Positions 9,827 to 20,282 of a DNA stretch of 64,000 bases are shown here, one piece after another. The notes beneath the pieces are model-generated. The model had not been told where the DNA came from. It made no database searches and saw only the letters and a list, made by a program, of their open reading frames with translations. The DNA is from Panicum virgatum (taxonomy: Eukaryota; Streptophyta; Magnoliopsida; Poales; Poaceae). Positions within the stretch are counted from its first letter, which is position 1; the number at the start of each line of letters is the position of its first letter. Made by a program: the position numbers and the translations under genes. The DNA lies in NCBI RefSeq assembly GCF_016808335.1, contig NC_053138.1, forward strand, positions 10,471,900-10,535,899. Reading direction: 5' to 3'.

Positions 9827-10250
9827 TAATTATAGTTTAAAGTTCCAATTTGATAAAGTGATCATTGGACAACGTAGTTGGATTTTTCAGTTGAGATCAG
9901 AAGATTTTGTGTTGAAAGTTTCATGTCAATGTTGAGGCTACAAGTCAAAAACTTATTCTTCTTTTATGATGAAGGTTCCAATTTAGTTAAGCTCAAAGTT
10001 GGGCTCCTCAATTCAAAGTTGAAATCAGAGATTAAAAGGGGTTTTTTTTACCATAAAACTTTGGGAGAGTTTCCCATAAGACAAGTCATTTTATAGATTT
10101 TTATAGTGTATGATCACAAATTATATGGAAAAGTGTAGGCTTACAATAGGAAGGACAAAGGCAAACTTAAGTGCCACGTGTTGTCACACCACTGGCCGCA
10201 CTAGTCTTGCACCTTTTTTTTCTGGACAAGAGATAATCTCGGTTGATGAA

Positions 10251-10352
10251 TTGATGAAATAGTACCATACAAGTGTACCACAGTATAGATAGATGTCATT
10301 AAGTGTATGTTAGCCTCTTAGGTCCATCCATGTGTTGATTCCTATATAATGG
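10251..10352 (+). promoter_or_regulatory. PHAS unit L9 promoter
   Basis: TTGATGAAATAGTACC starts at 10251 and the TATA box CTATATAATGG is at 10342-10352. Confidence 0.75.
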
Positions 10353-10372
10353 CTTCTGCTGTCCTAATACGT

Positions 10373-11020
10373 TTGTGCATAGTTGAAAAGCTTAACTCAC
10401 CATCTGGTAAGTTGCAAACATGTTGCCATTCTCCCTGTACGCGGCAGATATATTGATGTGAAAAGGAAAAAAGACAGTATTGGTTGATACATCGATCGCC
10501 CCCAGCGATCATGCTTCCTGCTGCTAAGGGGCCAGCTTCCGGGCATGTGAAGCGTCAGGAAATAAGAAGGGGGGCAGAGAAGAGGGTGTCACTGATGGAA
10601 ACATATATTTTGTCCTCGATTGTCACCGCCAGCTCATACCGATGAGCCTGATGTCAGCGCCTAAACACCCGAAAGTGTTGATCTGCACTCAGGAGGAACA
10701 CACTTCAACTCGACAACAAACAGAAATGGCCAGGCTTGTCGGGACTCGGGTCTGAAATGTCAGAGGATCGAGCACAGAGACTAAAGGTGAGAGCGTCACT
10801 GATGGGTACGGGATCAATGTTGTCCTAGGACTCATCCTCATCTCATATCAATGAGCCTCTATGCTAGTAGTGAAGCGCTCTGGAGCGTTGATCAACCCTC
10901 ACATTCAATGGCATGCAAAACAGGGGAACTATGTAGCCCCACATTCCTTTCAACTATTAGTGTTCATTGTACATCATTGACCTCATTTGTCTTTTGCAAA
11001 TTATTTTCGGAATATTACTG
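10373..11020 (+). ncRNA. Candidate 21-PHAS locus L9 (miR2118 target)
   Basis: L9 is a paralogue of L7 with the site at 10540-10561, about 170 nt after the inferred start; the predicted first phased position is 10552. Downstream, two related segments start at about 10585 and 10794 (GTCACTGATGG, then ATGAGCCT). They suggest a further internal duplication in the siRNA-producing part. It is non-coding. Confidence 0.7.
10540..10561 (+). promoter_or_regulatory. miR2118-type target site (L9)
   Basis: The site reads CGGGCATGTGAAGCGTCAGG then AA. Confidence 0.7.
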
Positions 11021-11026
11021 TCTCGG

Positions 11027-11103
11027 TTGATGGATTCAATAACTGGTGTATATAGGTAGCTTTGTTAGTGGGTCTTGCTGAGCAGAGCTGCCTATAAAAA
11101 TGG
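11027..11103 (+). promoter_or_regulatory. PHAS unit L10 promoter
   Basis: The upstream motif is a variant, TTGATGGATTC (11027), and the TATA box CTATAAAAATGG is at 11092-11103. Confidence 0.65.
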
Positions 11104-11122
11104 CCTCTGGATCTCAGCTGTT

Positions 11123-11690
11123 TACACACAAAAAAATGAAATGGCAAGCTATTGACAAGAACATCTTGTAGCTACATTAACGTGGAAAGAACGGAGAGAG
11201 ACGAGGTAACCTGCACTGCATTCTCCCTGTGTGGCCTCTGAAACTGCAGCTCCTTCCACAAACTAATGCCTATGAGGCTATATAGGACACGCATCTCTCA
11301 TGTTTCTATCCAAACCTTTGAAGAATCGTGAGGGCATCTGAGCATGTGCAGCATCAGGAAACAGATGGAGAGAAAAAGAAGAGGTTATGTGCCTTGCCAT
11401 CCATAGTGTGATGGCCACTATCAAGTTATTTCCCTCTACCCAAGGACGGGTCAAGAGCTGTTCGGGGATCTGGAGTTTTCTCTGTGTTTGTTGATAGAGA
11501 TGTGGAGCGTTGGTAAAAACCATTGACAAAGTATAAACGAAAATACCCCTTTTGCCCCGATTTCTCGGTACTCTTGTTTGCCGTCCAAGTATTATCAGCT
11601 TCCTGTCATGTGATGTGGGTGCTCCTTATCAGCCATTGTTAATCTAACAGATCTTTGGCGCCTCTTTTTTTTGGAATAATATTGCTTGAT
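11123..11690 (+). ncRNA. Candidate 21-PHAS locus L10 (miR2118 target)
   Basis: The site at 11339-11360 lies about 215 nt after the inferred start; the predicted first phased position is 11351. The leader shares AAGAACATC and ACGTGGAAAGAA with the leaders of other units (for example the GATGTGAAAAGAA run near 4580). It is non-coding. The unit ends at the next promoter, near 11699. Confidence 0.7.
11339..11360 (+). promoter_or_regulatory. miR2118-type target site (L10)
   Basis: The site reads TGAGCATGTGCAGCATCAGG then AA and has an intact GCATCAGGA core. Confidence 0.75.
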
Positions 11691-11698
11691 TGATATGG

Positions 11699-11778
11699 AT
11701 TGATGGAACAGTACAACAGAAAGCACGTGATCGGTACTGGCCATCTGCATTGATTTGCTAAGCTGCCTATAAAATGCC
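11699..11778 (+). promoter_or_regulatory. PHAS unit L11 promoter
   Basis: The motif TTGATGAAATAG is represented by TTGATGGAACAGTACAAC-type sequence near 11699 (the A at position two differs), and the TATA box CTATAAAATGCC is at 11767-11778. Confidence 0.65.
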
Positions 11779-11796
11779 CCCCTGGATGGCAAGCTA

Positions 11797-12506
11797 TGTT
11801 GATCTGAAAAGGGTGAAAAGATGAGGTAGCGTGGTAGACCACACTGCTCTTCTCCCTTGTAGTTTCAGAAGCTGCAGCTTCAATTCTTACGAAAACTGAG
11901 GCATGTCACACACATTCTCCCCTGGTTCAGGTTCATTCAGAACATCGGACGATCCAGTCAATTTGTGAGTGTGAGGGGGTTGTCATACTTTGTAGTCATA
12001 ACATGTAGGGGCATTTGGGCATGGGAAGCATCAGGAAACAAGATGAGCAGAAGAGAAGGCGCCACCACTAGAGAGCCACACATCTTCGTCATTGATGGTG
12101 CCGCTGGAGATGGGCCAAGCATTCGCAGTGGCGATGGCGAACTCCTGTGCTAGGAGCAATGTGCCTACACCGTGAAGCGTTGTGCTGCGCAAGCCTCCGG
12201 CGCAGGTTAGGCTTTCGAAGATCAGCTGATGCACGTCAAGCTCGCCGTGCAAAGAATCACAAAAGTGGTGGGGATGTCAACAAGCACGCCAGCTCGTCAG
12301 TGGCGAATGCAATTTTTTACCGGGAAGGATGGGGAGTCTCCTAGACGATTCCAAAATACAACCTATATTAGATCGCTACTGATAATCACGACCCAAATAT
12401 TTCTATATAAATTCCCAACAATTTATAAATAACATTCTAATTTAAATTGCGACTAATACTCACGATCCGAATATTTAGAATTACAACCCTGAATTTTGCA
12501 TATAGC
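11797..12506 (+). ncRNA. Candidate 21-PHAS locus L11 (miR2118 target)
   Basis: The site at 12016-12037 lies about 220 nt after the inferred start; the predicted first phased position is 12028. Sequence from about 12060 to 12340 is GC-rich and its minus strand reads HGVGTLLLAQEFAIATANAW, which may be a captured gene fragment that I cannot assign. The unit is cut at 12506 by the Copia element, and its other side resumes at 24311. Confidence 0.7.
12016..12037 (+). promoter_or_regulatory. miR2118-type target site (L11)
   Basis: The site reads TGGGCATGGGAAGCATCAGG then AA, one of the closest matches to the family. Confidence 0.8.
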
Positions 12507-13159
12507 TGAGGAATGTTGAGTACTCTATCCTGCTTGTGATGAGTGAATTGTCAACCGTGCGGTGTGATCGTGCGCTTGGTCTTTGGATTGCAGGTACACG
12601 GGCGTCGAGTGTCGACGGGGAGCTGCCGTGGAGGTGCTGTGGCCGATGGACCGTGCGGTGGACGGCTGTGAAGGGCAGCCGGGACCGGAGCTCGAACCGG
12701 GCGGCAGCTGTGGCGTCCACTCCTGGATCGAGGGTGCAAGCGGCGACGGAAGGCGGGTTTCTTGGTTTGCGCCACAAAACCAAGGAGGCGGACGGCGGTT
12801 GAAGACGCCAAGTCGTGGAGGCACGGGCGTCGGTCTCGGGACTGACGGAGGCGACGGGCGTCGACGGCGTCTAGGGCCTCGCTGCGGGCGAGGAGGAGAC
12901 GGGCGTCGGGCGGCGTCTAGGGCCGTCAGAATGCCGAGGCGAGAACGGCGTCTAGGGCCACGGCGTGGAGGCGGGAATCTTCCCGCGTGTGAGGTTTTGG
13001 CGGTTTTCTCAAAACTGGCCACCTACCCGGGTTTCGCGGACCCTCCAAAACCGCGGACTGGATCTTCATCAAGACGGCGGCATCGTGGAGAAGACTTTGT
13101 TCCGAAGAAAGAACCTCGGCCGTCGGATGAGATCGTGTACAGGGGGTGCTGCAGGCCAA

Positions 13160-13242
13160 CCGGTCTGACTGGTCCCTGGCACCGGTCTGACCGGTCTAAC
13201 CAACCGGTCTGACCGGTCCAGCGTACCGGTCTGACCGGTCCC
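13160..13242 (+). repeat. Palindromic ACCGGT array, upstream of LTR TATA box
   Basis: Four degenerate units of ACCGGTCTGACCGGT lie directly upstream of the TATA box. Each unit is nearly palindromic. Such arrays in front of the core promoter are reported for Sireviruses. Confidence 0.8.
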
Positions 13243-13779
13243 GCGGGTATAAATACCCCTTCACTTGTGTTAGGTTAATTGCGGCTTTTAGAACTTGTCC
13301 GTGAATTGTCTATTCCTCCAGGCCGCCGCCCCTGTGTTCCTCTCCCCCCGTTCCTCTCTTTAGAGTAGATTTTGTCCATGAATTGTTGAGACCTTGAGTG
13401 GGATTTGATTGGGAAAGGAGGCCATATCCTCCTCGTGCCCTATGGGCTTTTGAATCAATTCAATCCCCTCGTTTTTGTGCCCTTTTGTGATGGATTTTGG
13501 TTTCGTTTTTGGTGCACACGATTGCGACAGTTTCATGAGTTCTTTGCTGTGATTCCCGTGCTTCTAGCTCTGTCCTAAACCCTCTGGAATCACTAGCTCG
13601 TTCGAATTCGATTTATTGAGTTCTAGAGAAAACCCCACTCCTTTTGATCTCATCCCGAAATTCTCGTGCTATGGATATCTTAAGGGTGAGATCTCTTGGG
13701 GATACGTTCATCGATTTTCGTGGTCGTTTGGTTGAGATTCATCGTTTGAATCCAAGTTTTCAGGTGTTTTCTGGGTGCC

Positions 13780-13882
13780 ACCGGTCAGACCGGTAGGCAA
13801 GACCGGTCAGACCGGTCTGTTAGTTTTTGAACAGACTCGACCGGTCAGACCGGTCCAGCTCACCGGTCAGACCGGTCCAGGC
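13780..13882 (+). repeat. Palindromic ACCGGT array, downstream of LTR TATA box
   Basis: Units here read ACCGGTCAGACCGGT, the exact reverse complement of the upstream unit. The two arrays of the LTR are therefore inverted relative to each other, about 540 nt apart. Confidence 0.8.
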
Positions 13883-14110
13883 CGATCAGTTCTGCAGCTC
13901 TCCCGATTCGCTTCTGATCTGCTTCGTGGTTTTGCTCGCTCGTTCAAGGCCTTTTGTGTTGGTTTAGATTTTCCATAGCTATTCCAAACTCTGGTCAGAA
14001 CGCTTGAGGGCTTGGGCGATTTTGGGACATAGGCCGACGATTCGAATTTCGAAGAAATTTTGATCGGCTCCCATTCACCCCCCTCTGGTCGCCGGCTTCG
14101 GTCCCTCAAT

Positions 14111-14122
14111 TGGTATCAGAGC
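14111..14122 (+). promoter_or_regulatory. Copia A primer-binding site
   Basis: TGGTATCAGAGC is complementary to the 3' end of initiator-Met tRNA and lies two bases after the LTR. Confidence 0.9.
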
Positions 14123-14171
14123 AGGTTGAGGTTTTCAGTACCTTAACCGGTTCGAAAACCACTCGGCGATC

Positions 14172-16964
14172 ATGGCGAGTCTTGGTAAGATCCCGGTGTT
14201 TTCCGGCGAGGACTATGATTACTGGAAGGTTCGCATGAGAGCCTTCCTGCAGAGCATGGGAGCCGAGGTCTGGGAGATTAACACGAACCACCTTTACGAG
14301 GTGCTTGCTGTTCGGACCACGCCTCTTCAGGTGACCCAGCATGAGGCTAACGCCAAGGCCGTCAATGCCTTTTTCGCTGGCGTTTCTCGTGCGGAGTTCT
14401 CACGCGTCCAGGGTTTTCAGGAAGCTCACAAAATTTGGACGTGTCTTGAGAACTACCACGAGGGTACACCTCAGGTGAAGGCCAGACTGTTCGAGACTCA
14501 CCGGCGTGAGTACGAGAACTTCACACAGGAGCCGGGTGAGAGCATTGACCTGATGTTCAGTCGTTTTCAGTCGATTGTGAACAAGGTCAATGCGAACAGA
14601 TCTGCTGGTGCCTTTGAGTACACAGAGCATGAGAAGGCCCTTAAGTTGCTTTACGCACTTGATCGCTCTGTGTGGGATCTCAAGGTGAACACCATCATTG
14701 AGTCTGCAGGCTATGAGACTCTGACGGTGAACGAGCTTTTCAGCAAGCTCAAGGCCACGGAGGTGGATAACCAGACACGAGCCAAACTCAATGGTGCCCC
14801 TCCTTCCAAGAGCGTCGCTCTTGTGACTGGCCCAGGTGGTGGATCGGGCTCTAACGCTAACTCTGCTCTTGGCTTTTCTCTTGCCTCTTTGCCTTCTGTT
14901 TCAGATGAGCAGCTGGAGACGCTGGGCGACGACGACTTGTGCCTCCTGGTCAGCAAGTTCCAGTGCGTCTACCACAACAGGCAGAGGAAGAAGAACCCCG
15001 AGTGCTACAACTGCGGCGATCTGAACCACTTCGTCATCGATTTCCCCAAGAAGTCTGGAGGTGGCCAGAACAACTCCTTCGACTACTACCGCCACCGTGA
15101 CTGTGACGAGGGAGGCTCCAACAAGGAGCGTCGGCGCCACAAGCACCGCAGTCGTGACCGGGGAGGACGCTTCGACAAGGAGTCGCTCAAGAAGCGCTTC
15201 CAGTACAAGGCCAAGAAGCGGGAGAAGGCCTTCCTGGTGCAGCTCAGCGACCTCGACAAGAGCTCCGACACCGACCGCTCTTCTTCACCGACCTCCGACG
15301 ACGACGACAAGAAGAAGAAGAAGCGGGACAAGGAAGCCACCGGCTTCATCGGCCTTTGCTTGGCGGCCGGTCGGCGCAAGAGCTTCTGCACCATGTCGGG
15401 CGAAGCCGATGGTGCTCGTGCATCTTCGGGTGGACATGCTACACCGACGCACTCCGGCTCTTCTCCTGGATCCGAGAGCGATTCAGAGGTAAACTCCATG
15501 ATCGACCTGCTTGATACAGAGGTTAGGGAGTTGTACGCCGCTCTCGACAACCAGAAGAGGCTGCTTAAGGAAGCAGCTAGAGAGCGTAGAAAGCTTAGGG
15601 CTGAGCTGGCTTGTGCTAGGGAGAAATCTAGTGAGGATGAGTGCGCTGGCTGCATATCTCACATGAATGATCTTGTCGCTCTCCGTGCCAAGCATGATGA
15701 GAACATCGCGAACTTAGATGTTGCTAAGACTTCACTTTCTGACGTGTCTCACGAGCTAGCCAAGGCCAAGGATGAGCTTGAACTTGTCAAGGACGCTCCC
15801 ATTGTTAGTGATGTTCTTGAATGCGATGAGTGTCCTATCTTCAAGTCTGATCTAGCTTCTTTGCAGTCCAAGTTTGCTACTGTTGTTTGTGAACTAGAGG
15901 AGCTTAGATCTAGGCCTGCTTTGCTTGGCGCTTGCAAGCTTTGTCCCACGCTTAGGTCGGAGCTAGAGGAGAAGAACGCTTTGATCAAGTCTTTTGGAAA
16001 GACTAAGGTCGTAGAGTCTAGCCCACCTGTTGACTGCTCTGTTTGCCCTGGTTTGATTGCTGATCTGGATAGTCTTGCGGTAGAGAAAGCCAACTTGGAG
16101 AATGAGAATACCTATCTTAGGGCGATTCTGAGTTGGGTCTCTAGCAGTGAGCCGCAGTTGGGCATGATGATCAAGCAGTTCAAGCGTGGTGATGGGTTTG
16201 GGGTCGGTTACACATACACGAAGTCAGGCTTTGACAGGTTGTATGGTAAGATTGTCAAGGCTGCTGGGAACACTGCTAGCACGAGCACGCAGCCTTCGCT
16301 TGTCGACCCTATGGATGGTGTGCTGAAAGAAAAACAAAAAGCACCTCCACAGAAGCAGGTTTGGGTTCCAAAGCCCAATGAGCTGAGGAATCCCCTCGAC
16401 ACACTCCCTGCTGCCACAACCCAGGTTGTCCAGAAGAAGAGGGCTACTCTTCCCCATCCGCAGGGTAGGCCTCCACCTCCCAAGCGTGAGGTGAGGTACC
16501 ACTGCGAGTTCTGTGACAGGGAAGGTCACCTGGAGGAGTTTTGCTTCAGGAGGAAGCGGGCTATGAGGAAAGAGTAGGAGAGACGGAACGCGGACATGTA
16601 CTCTGCTCGGGTGCATGGTCCTTCTCGGCGTGGTGGTAGGCGAGATGCTAGGGCGTGCCGTGTAGGTGGAGGTTAGGGAGACGGTGGTGGTTACCGTGCT
16701 CCAGCGGGTGGTAGCTTTGCCGGTCGTGCTCCTTGTCATTTTCAGTACGGCTATGGACCACGGGACCGAGGCTTTGGAGGAGGTTTTGAGGCTCCACGCT
16801 TTCCTCGCGGTGGTGTTCGTCAGTCACGCGGTAGACGGGACGGGGGATACGCTTTGTCTGGTTTTGCTTACCCTTCTGTAGAGCAAATGGCTCGACTCTG
16901 GTTTGCTTCTCACTTTGCTAACCCCAGTGTTGAGACATTTGCTCATCCTTTGTCTCACTACTGA
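14172..16964 (+). pseudogene. gag: Copia A gag, 930 codons with two internal TAGs
   Basis: Gag forms the cytoplasmic particle that packages element RNA. The frame starts at the ATG 14172 (MASLGKIPVFSGEDYDYWK, the usual start of Copia gag). It has a capsid domain (to about residue 210), a degenerate zinc knuckle CYNCGDLNHFVIDF (about 277-290; the last Cys is Phe), a charged KKKKR region, a long coiled coil (about 435-670) and an intact second knuckle CEFCDREGHLEEFC (about 776-795). Stops at 16575-16577 and about 16674 (TAG) match CAG in the reverse copy. The frame ends at TGA 16962-16964 and pol continues in the +1 frame. Confidence 0.85.
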
Positions 16965-17826
16965 TGTGCAGGTCGGAGGCTTGGAGAACAGGTGGATCAT
17001 GGACTCCGGTTGTTCGTGCCACATGACCAGAAATGACAAATGGTTCTCCAGCCTCACCCCGATGCGTTCAAAGGAATACATTGTGTTCGGGGATAATGGA
17101 AGAGGAAAGGTACGTGGACCTGGCGCTGTTCGAGTTTCTGATCGCTTTACCCTGAGAGAAGTTGCTTTGGTTTCGAATTTTGGCTTTAATTTGCTCTCTG
17201 TTTCGCAACTTCTTGATGAGGGGTTTGAGGTTCGCTTCAAGGAGGGTTGCTCGCGTGTTTTGGATTCCAGGGGAGATTTGGTTTGCCGGATTACACCTCG
17301 CGATCGGGTTTTCTTGGTTGACTTCTCTGTAACTCCTTTTGGCCCTTCTCATTGCTTGTTGGCTGGTCCTTCTTCTGATCTGTGGAAGTGGCATAGGAGA
17401 CTGGGACATTTGAGCTTTGACTTGTTGTCTAGACTGAGCTCACTTGGCCTGATCCGAGGATTGCCCAAATTGAAGTTTGAAAATGACCTTGTGTGCCATC
17501 CGTGTCGCCACGGGAAGATGATTGCCACTTCACATCCGCCTATTAATCAGGTGATGACCTCTCACCCTGGAGAGTTGCTACACATGGACACTGTCGGTCC
17601 TTCTCGGGTGATGTCTGTTGGTGGGAAGTGGTACGTTCTTGTGATTGTGGACGACTTTTCTCGCTATTCTTGGGTCTTTTTCATGAGAACCAAGGATGAG
17701 GCTTTTGAGTTTGTTCGAGATTTGATCTTGAGGTTGAAAAACGAGTTACCCCAGGCCATGAGAGCGATCCGCAGTGACAATGGCACAGAATTCAAAAACG
17801 CTCGTTTGGACACCTTTTTGCAGTGA
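16903..17826 (+). pseudogene. pol: Copia A protease and integrase N-terminal part
   Basis: The frame is +1 to gag. The protease motif WIMDSGCSCHM starts at about 16993. The integrase zinc-binding H-H-C-C pattern is WHRRLGHLSF then CHPCRHGK (about 17390-17520). The catalytic core shows HMDTVGPS and DDFSRYSWVFF, then SDNGTEFKN near 17775. An extra T in the run at about 17812-17816 shifts the frame and the ORF stops at 17826. The reading frame continues in the next entry. The frame shown opens upstream of any ATG. Confidence 0.85.
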
Positions 17827-18535
17827 TCAAGGGCTCGAACACCAGTATTCTTCTCCCTACACTCCACATCAGAATGGAGTTGTAGAGTGGAAGAATCGGA
17901 CGCTGGTTGAGATGGCGAGGACGATGCTCGATGAGCATAGGACTCCTCACAAATACTGGGCTGAGGCGATTAACACCGCTTGTTACGTGTCCAACCGCAT
18001 TTTCTTGCGTGCTTTCATGCACAGGACCTCTTATGAGTTGCGCTTTGGACGCCAGCCCTGTGTTGATCATCTCAGAGTTTTCGGTTGCCGGTGCTTTGTG
18101 CTGAAAGATGGAAATCTTGATAAGTTTGAGTCTCGCTCGTCTGACAGTATTTTTCTCGGTTATGCTTCTCACTCTAGAGCGTACCGTGTGCTGATTATTG
18201 ATACTAACATCGTCAGAGAGACTTGTGAAGTCACTTTCGACGAGACTGCACCGTGCAATTCTTCTGTCTTTAAAGTTGCAGGAGATGATGAGCTCGGCAC
18301 CTCCATCTTTGAAGATGAGGAGGAAGAAACTGCAGATGGGGACGCTGAGGCTACCACGCGTGCTGTGGACCCAGCTATCTCTGCCAAGAGCTCGGATGAT
18401 GACGACGGCCCCGACCCGACTACGTCTACTTCCCGGGGGCTGTTCGAGGAGGTGACTCAGGCTTCACCAGCTGCACCTGAGGAGGCACTAGCTTTGGTTG
18501 AGGAGGAGGCAACTTCGACACGGGAAGCACCGTGA
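17774..18535 (+). pseudogene. pol: Copia A integrase C-terminal part and linker
   Basis: After the frameshift the integrase core continues with YSSPYTPHQNGVVEWKNR, which contains the catalytic Glu region. The GKY-like C-terminal domain (SDSIFLGYASHSRAYRV) and an acidic Ser/Asp/Glu linker follow. The TGA at 18533-18535 replaces CGA (Arg), which the reverse copy still has. Confidence 0.8.
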
Positions 18536-18565
18536 CACATTCAGCGTCGCCATCCACCTCAACAG

Positions 18566-19159
18566 ATGCTAGGTGATCTCAACGAGCGAGTCACCAGGTC
18601 CAAGGTAACAAGTATCACTGGCTTTGCTCATTCAGCGTTTGTTGCTTCTTTTGAGCCCAAAGATATTGAACACGCTCTTTCTGATTCTAATTGGATCAAT
18701 GCCATGCATGAGGAACTTGAAAATTTTGAAAGAAACCAAGTTTGGGTCTTAGTCGAGCCTCCACCTGCTTGTAATCCCATCGGAACGAAGTGGGGTTTCA
18801 AAAACAAGCAGGGTGAGGATGGTTTGGTTGTTCGAAAGAAGGCTCGTCTTGTTGCCCAGGGGTTTTGCCAAAAAGAGGGTATTGATTTTGAGGAAAATTT
18901 TGCCCCTGTTGCTCATTTGGAAGCTATTCGAATATTTCTTGCATTTGCTGCTTCCAAGGGTTTTAAGGTTTTCCAAATGGATGTTAAATCTGTCTTCTTG
19001 AATGGTTTTATCGAAGAAGAGGTTTATGTGAAGCAACCCCCTGGTTTCGAAAATCCCAAGTTTCCAAACCGTGTTTATAAACTTCAGAAAGCTTTTTACG
19101 GTTTGAAACAGGCACCTAGAGCTTGGTATGATAGATTGAAAACCTTTTTGTTGGCTTAG
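18566..19159 (+). pseudogene. pol: Copia A reverse transcriptase, first part
   Basis: RT palm and fingers: [26 protein letters not shown], the [12 protein letters not shown] motif with the first catalytic Asp, and [17 protein letters not shown] stop at 19157-19159 follows KTFLLA. The same stop is present in the reverse copy. A solo LTR starts 14 nt later, and the YVDD half of RT lies beyond it. Confidence 0.85.
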
Positions 19160-19172
19160 GGCTTTAAAATGG

Positions 19173-20281
19173 TGTCGGTACCCCAGAACTGGGGTACCCC
19201 CTCTTGCTGTGTCTAGGCAAGAGCATTGTGGTTATCCTTAACTACATCCAAACAGCCGGACCCCTGCGATCCGGAGCCCTGTTCACCTGACAACGGTCCC
19301 GGACCCGTCCCCCGGCTGGGGAAGGTCTGGGAGCACCACGTGTTCCGGAAGAAGCAGGCGCTCAGCCCAAACGGCCGGGGCTCCGGACCTCCCGTAGAGG
19401 TCCGGACCCCCGTGGGGTCCCGGACCCCCATAGGGTCTCGGACCCCCTGTATAGTAACCGGACCCCCCACTAAGGGAGGGGATTGACACCCCGCCTCGGG
19501 GAGGTCCGGAGCTGCCACGTGTCTGCAAGCACAGACACGTATGCAAGGCCGCTTGGTCTCCATACTAAGGTTCACCTACCACTACATTCATTGCGGTAGG
19601 TGAACATCTGCTTTGATATAGCAGAAGCCGAGGCGATTCTTTGACCAGGGGGCACTATTGATCGTGTATTACCAAGATGCATAGTGGAGCTGCTGGTGCC
19701 GCCCACGCCACGCCTGTCAGTCTGTCATAACAGATGGATACGACGGCTCGGCTTCACCCATTATGACGCCTACATAATAGCCTCAACAGGTCACGCCGCA
19801 AGCTACGTTCCCCCAACGGGCACCTTGCTGACGGGATAAGAGAAGACCTCCCTTCGTCAGAGGGTCAGCAGGGGATGGAAGCACATCGGAGGAAAGATTC
19901 GTAACCACTGTAGCCATTTGAGTACTCTGCGCAGTATGCTGCACAGTCACGTTGGGCCCACTTGTCGGGGCCCCAACGTCCTATGTATCCGCACCCCTTG
20001 GTCTATAAAAGGGGGCGCCCGCTAGAAGAAAAACTCAGGCTGGGTGAAAGCCAAGACCCGGCAGAGGATAGATTCATACACAACCAAGATCAAAACCTCT
20101 CCCAGTGGATGTAGGGTATTACGCTCTGGCGGCCCGAACCACTCTAGATCGTGTGTTCTTGTGTGCTTGTCTCAGAGCTAGATTAGCCCAATCGCCTAGT
20201 ACCTTCCCGAGCACTCCCACTTTGGCAATAGGCGGGTGCGTTCCGCCACCCGGCTGTAGGTACCCTAGAAATCCCGCGACA
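19173..20281 (+). mobile_element. Solo LTR inside Copia A RT
   Basis: It starts TGTCGGTACCCCAGAACTGG and ends CCCGCGACA. AATGG is duplicated at 19168-19172 and 20282-20286. A TATA box (CTATAAAAGGGGG) starts at 20003. Length 1109 bp with no internal region, so it is a solo LTR left by recombination. It lies 3' of the RT stop, and the RT frame resumes cleanly after it. Confidence 0.9.
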
Positions 20282-20282
20282 A

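Larger units (their letters stand above)
9305..10245 (+). ncRNA. Decayed PHAS unit L8, trigger site lost
   Basis: L8 is paralogous to L6 but the part holding the trigger site is gone. In its place are a GC-rich stretch (9325-9455, possibly a gene fragment I do not recognise), a second copy of the promoter (9464-9540) and a Tourist-type MITE. The tail from about 9827 to 10245 matches the L6 tail. It may still be transcribed but should not be cut by miR2118. Confidence 0.5.
12507..14108 (+). repeat. Copia A 5' LTR
   Basis: It starts TGAGGAATGTTGAG and ends CGGTCCCTCA. The TATA box is in GGGTATAAATACCCC near 13245. Arrays of the palindromic ACCGGTCTGACCGGT unit lie just upstream of it. Its ORFs are not genes: both LTR copies carry the same ones. 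Confidence 0.9.

Noticed and set aside
1730..10262. TTGATGAAA motifs read as C boxes of box C/D snoRNAs
   Set aside because: The motif lies upstream of the TATA box and so outside the transcript. There is no matching D box or terminal stem at snoRNA spacing.
3572..12037. miR2118-type sites as parts of NLR disease-resistance genes (the P-loop target of miR2118 in dicots)
   Set aside because: No frame around any of the sites encodes the GGxGKTT loop or other NLR motifs. The sites lie in non-coding tandem units.
12583..13212. A 209-residue frame and overlapping frames
   Set aside because: They lie in the Copia LTR and recur in the 3' LTR (22757-23353) and in Copia B. The frame runs into the ACCGGT array.
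13160..13242. Regular ACCGGT repeats considered as a CRISPR-like array
   Set aside because: They are near-palindromic promoter repeats inside an LTR in a plant genome, with no unique spacers of constant length.
14111..14122. TGGTATCAGAGC considered as part of a tRNA gene
   Set aside because: It is the primer-binding site next to an LTR, and no cloverleaf surrounds it. The same applies at 51321.
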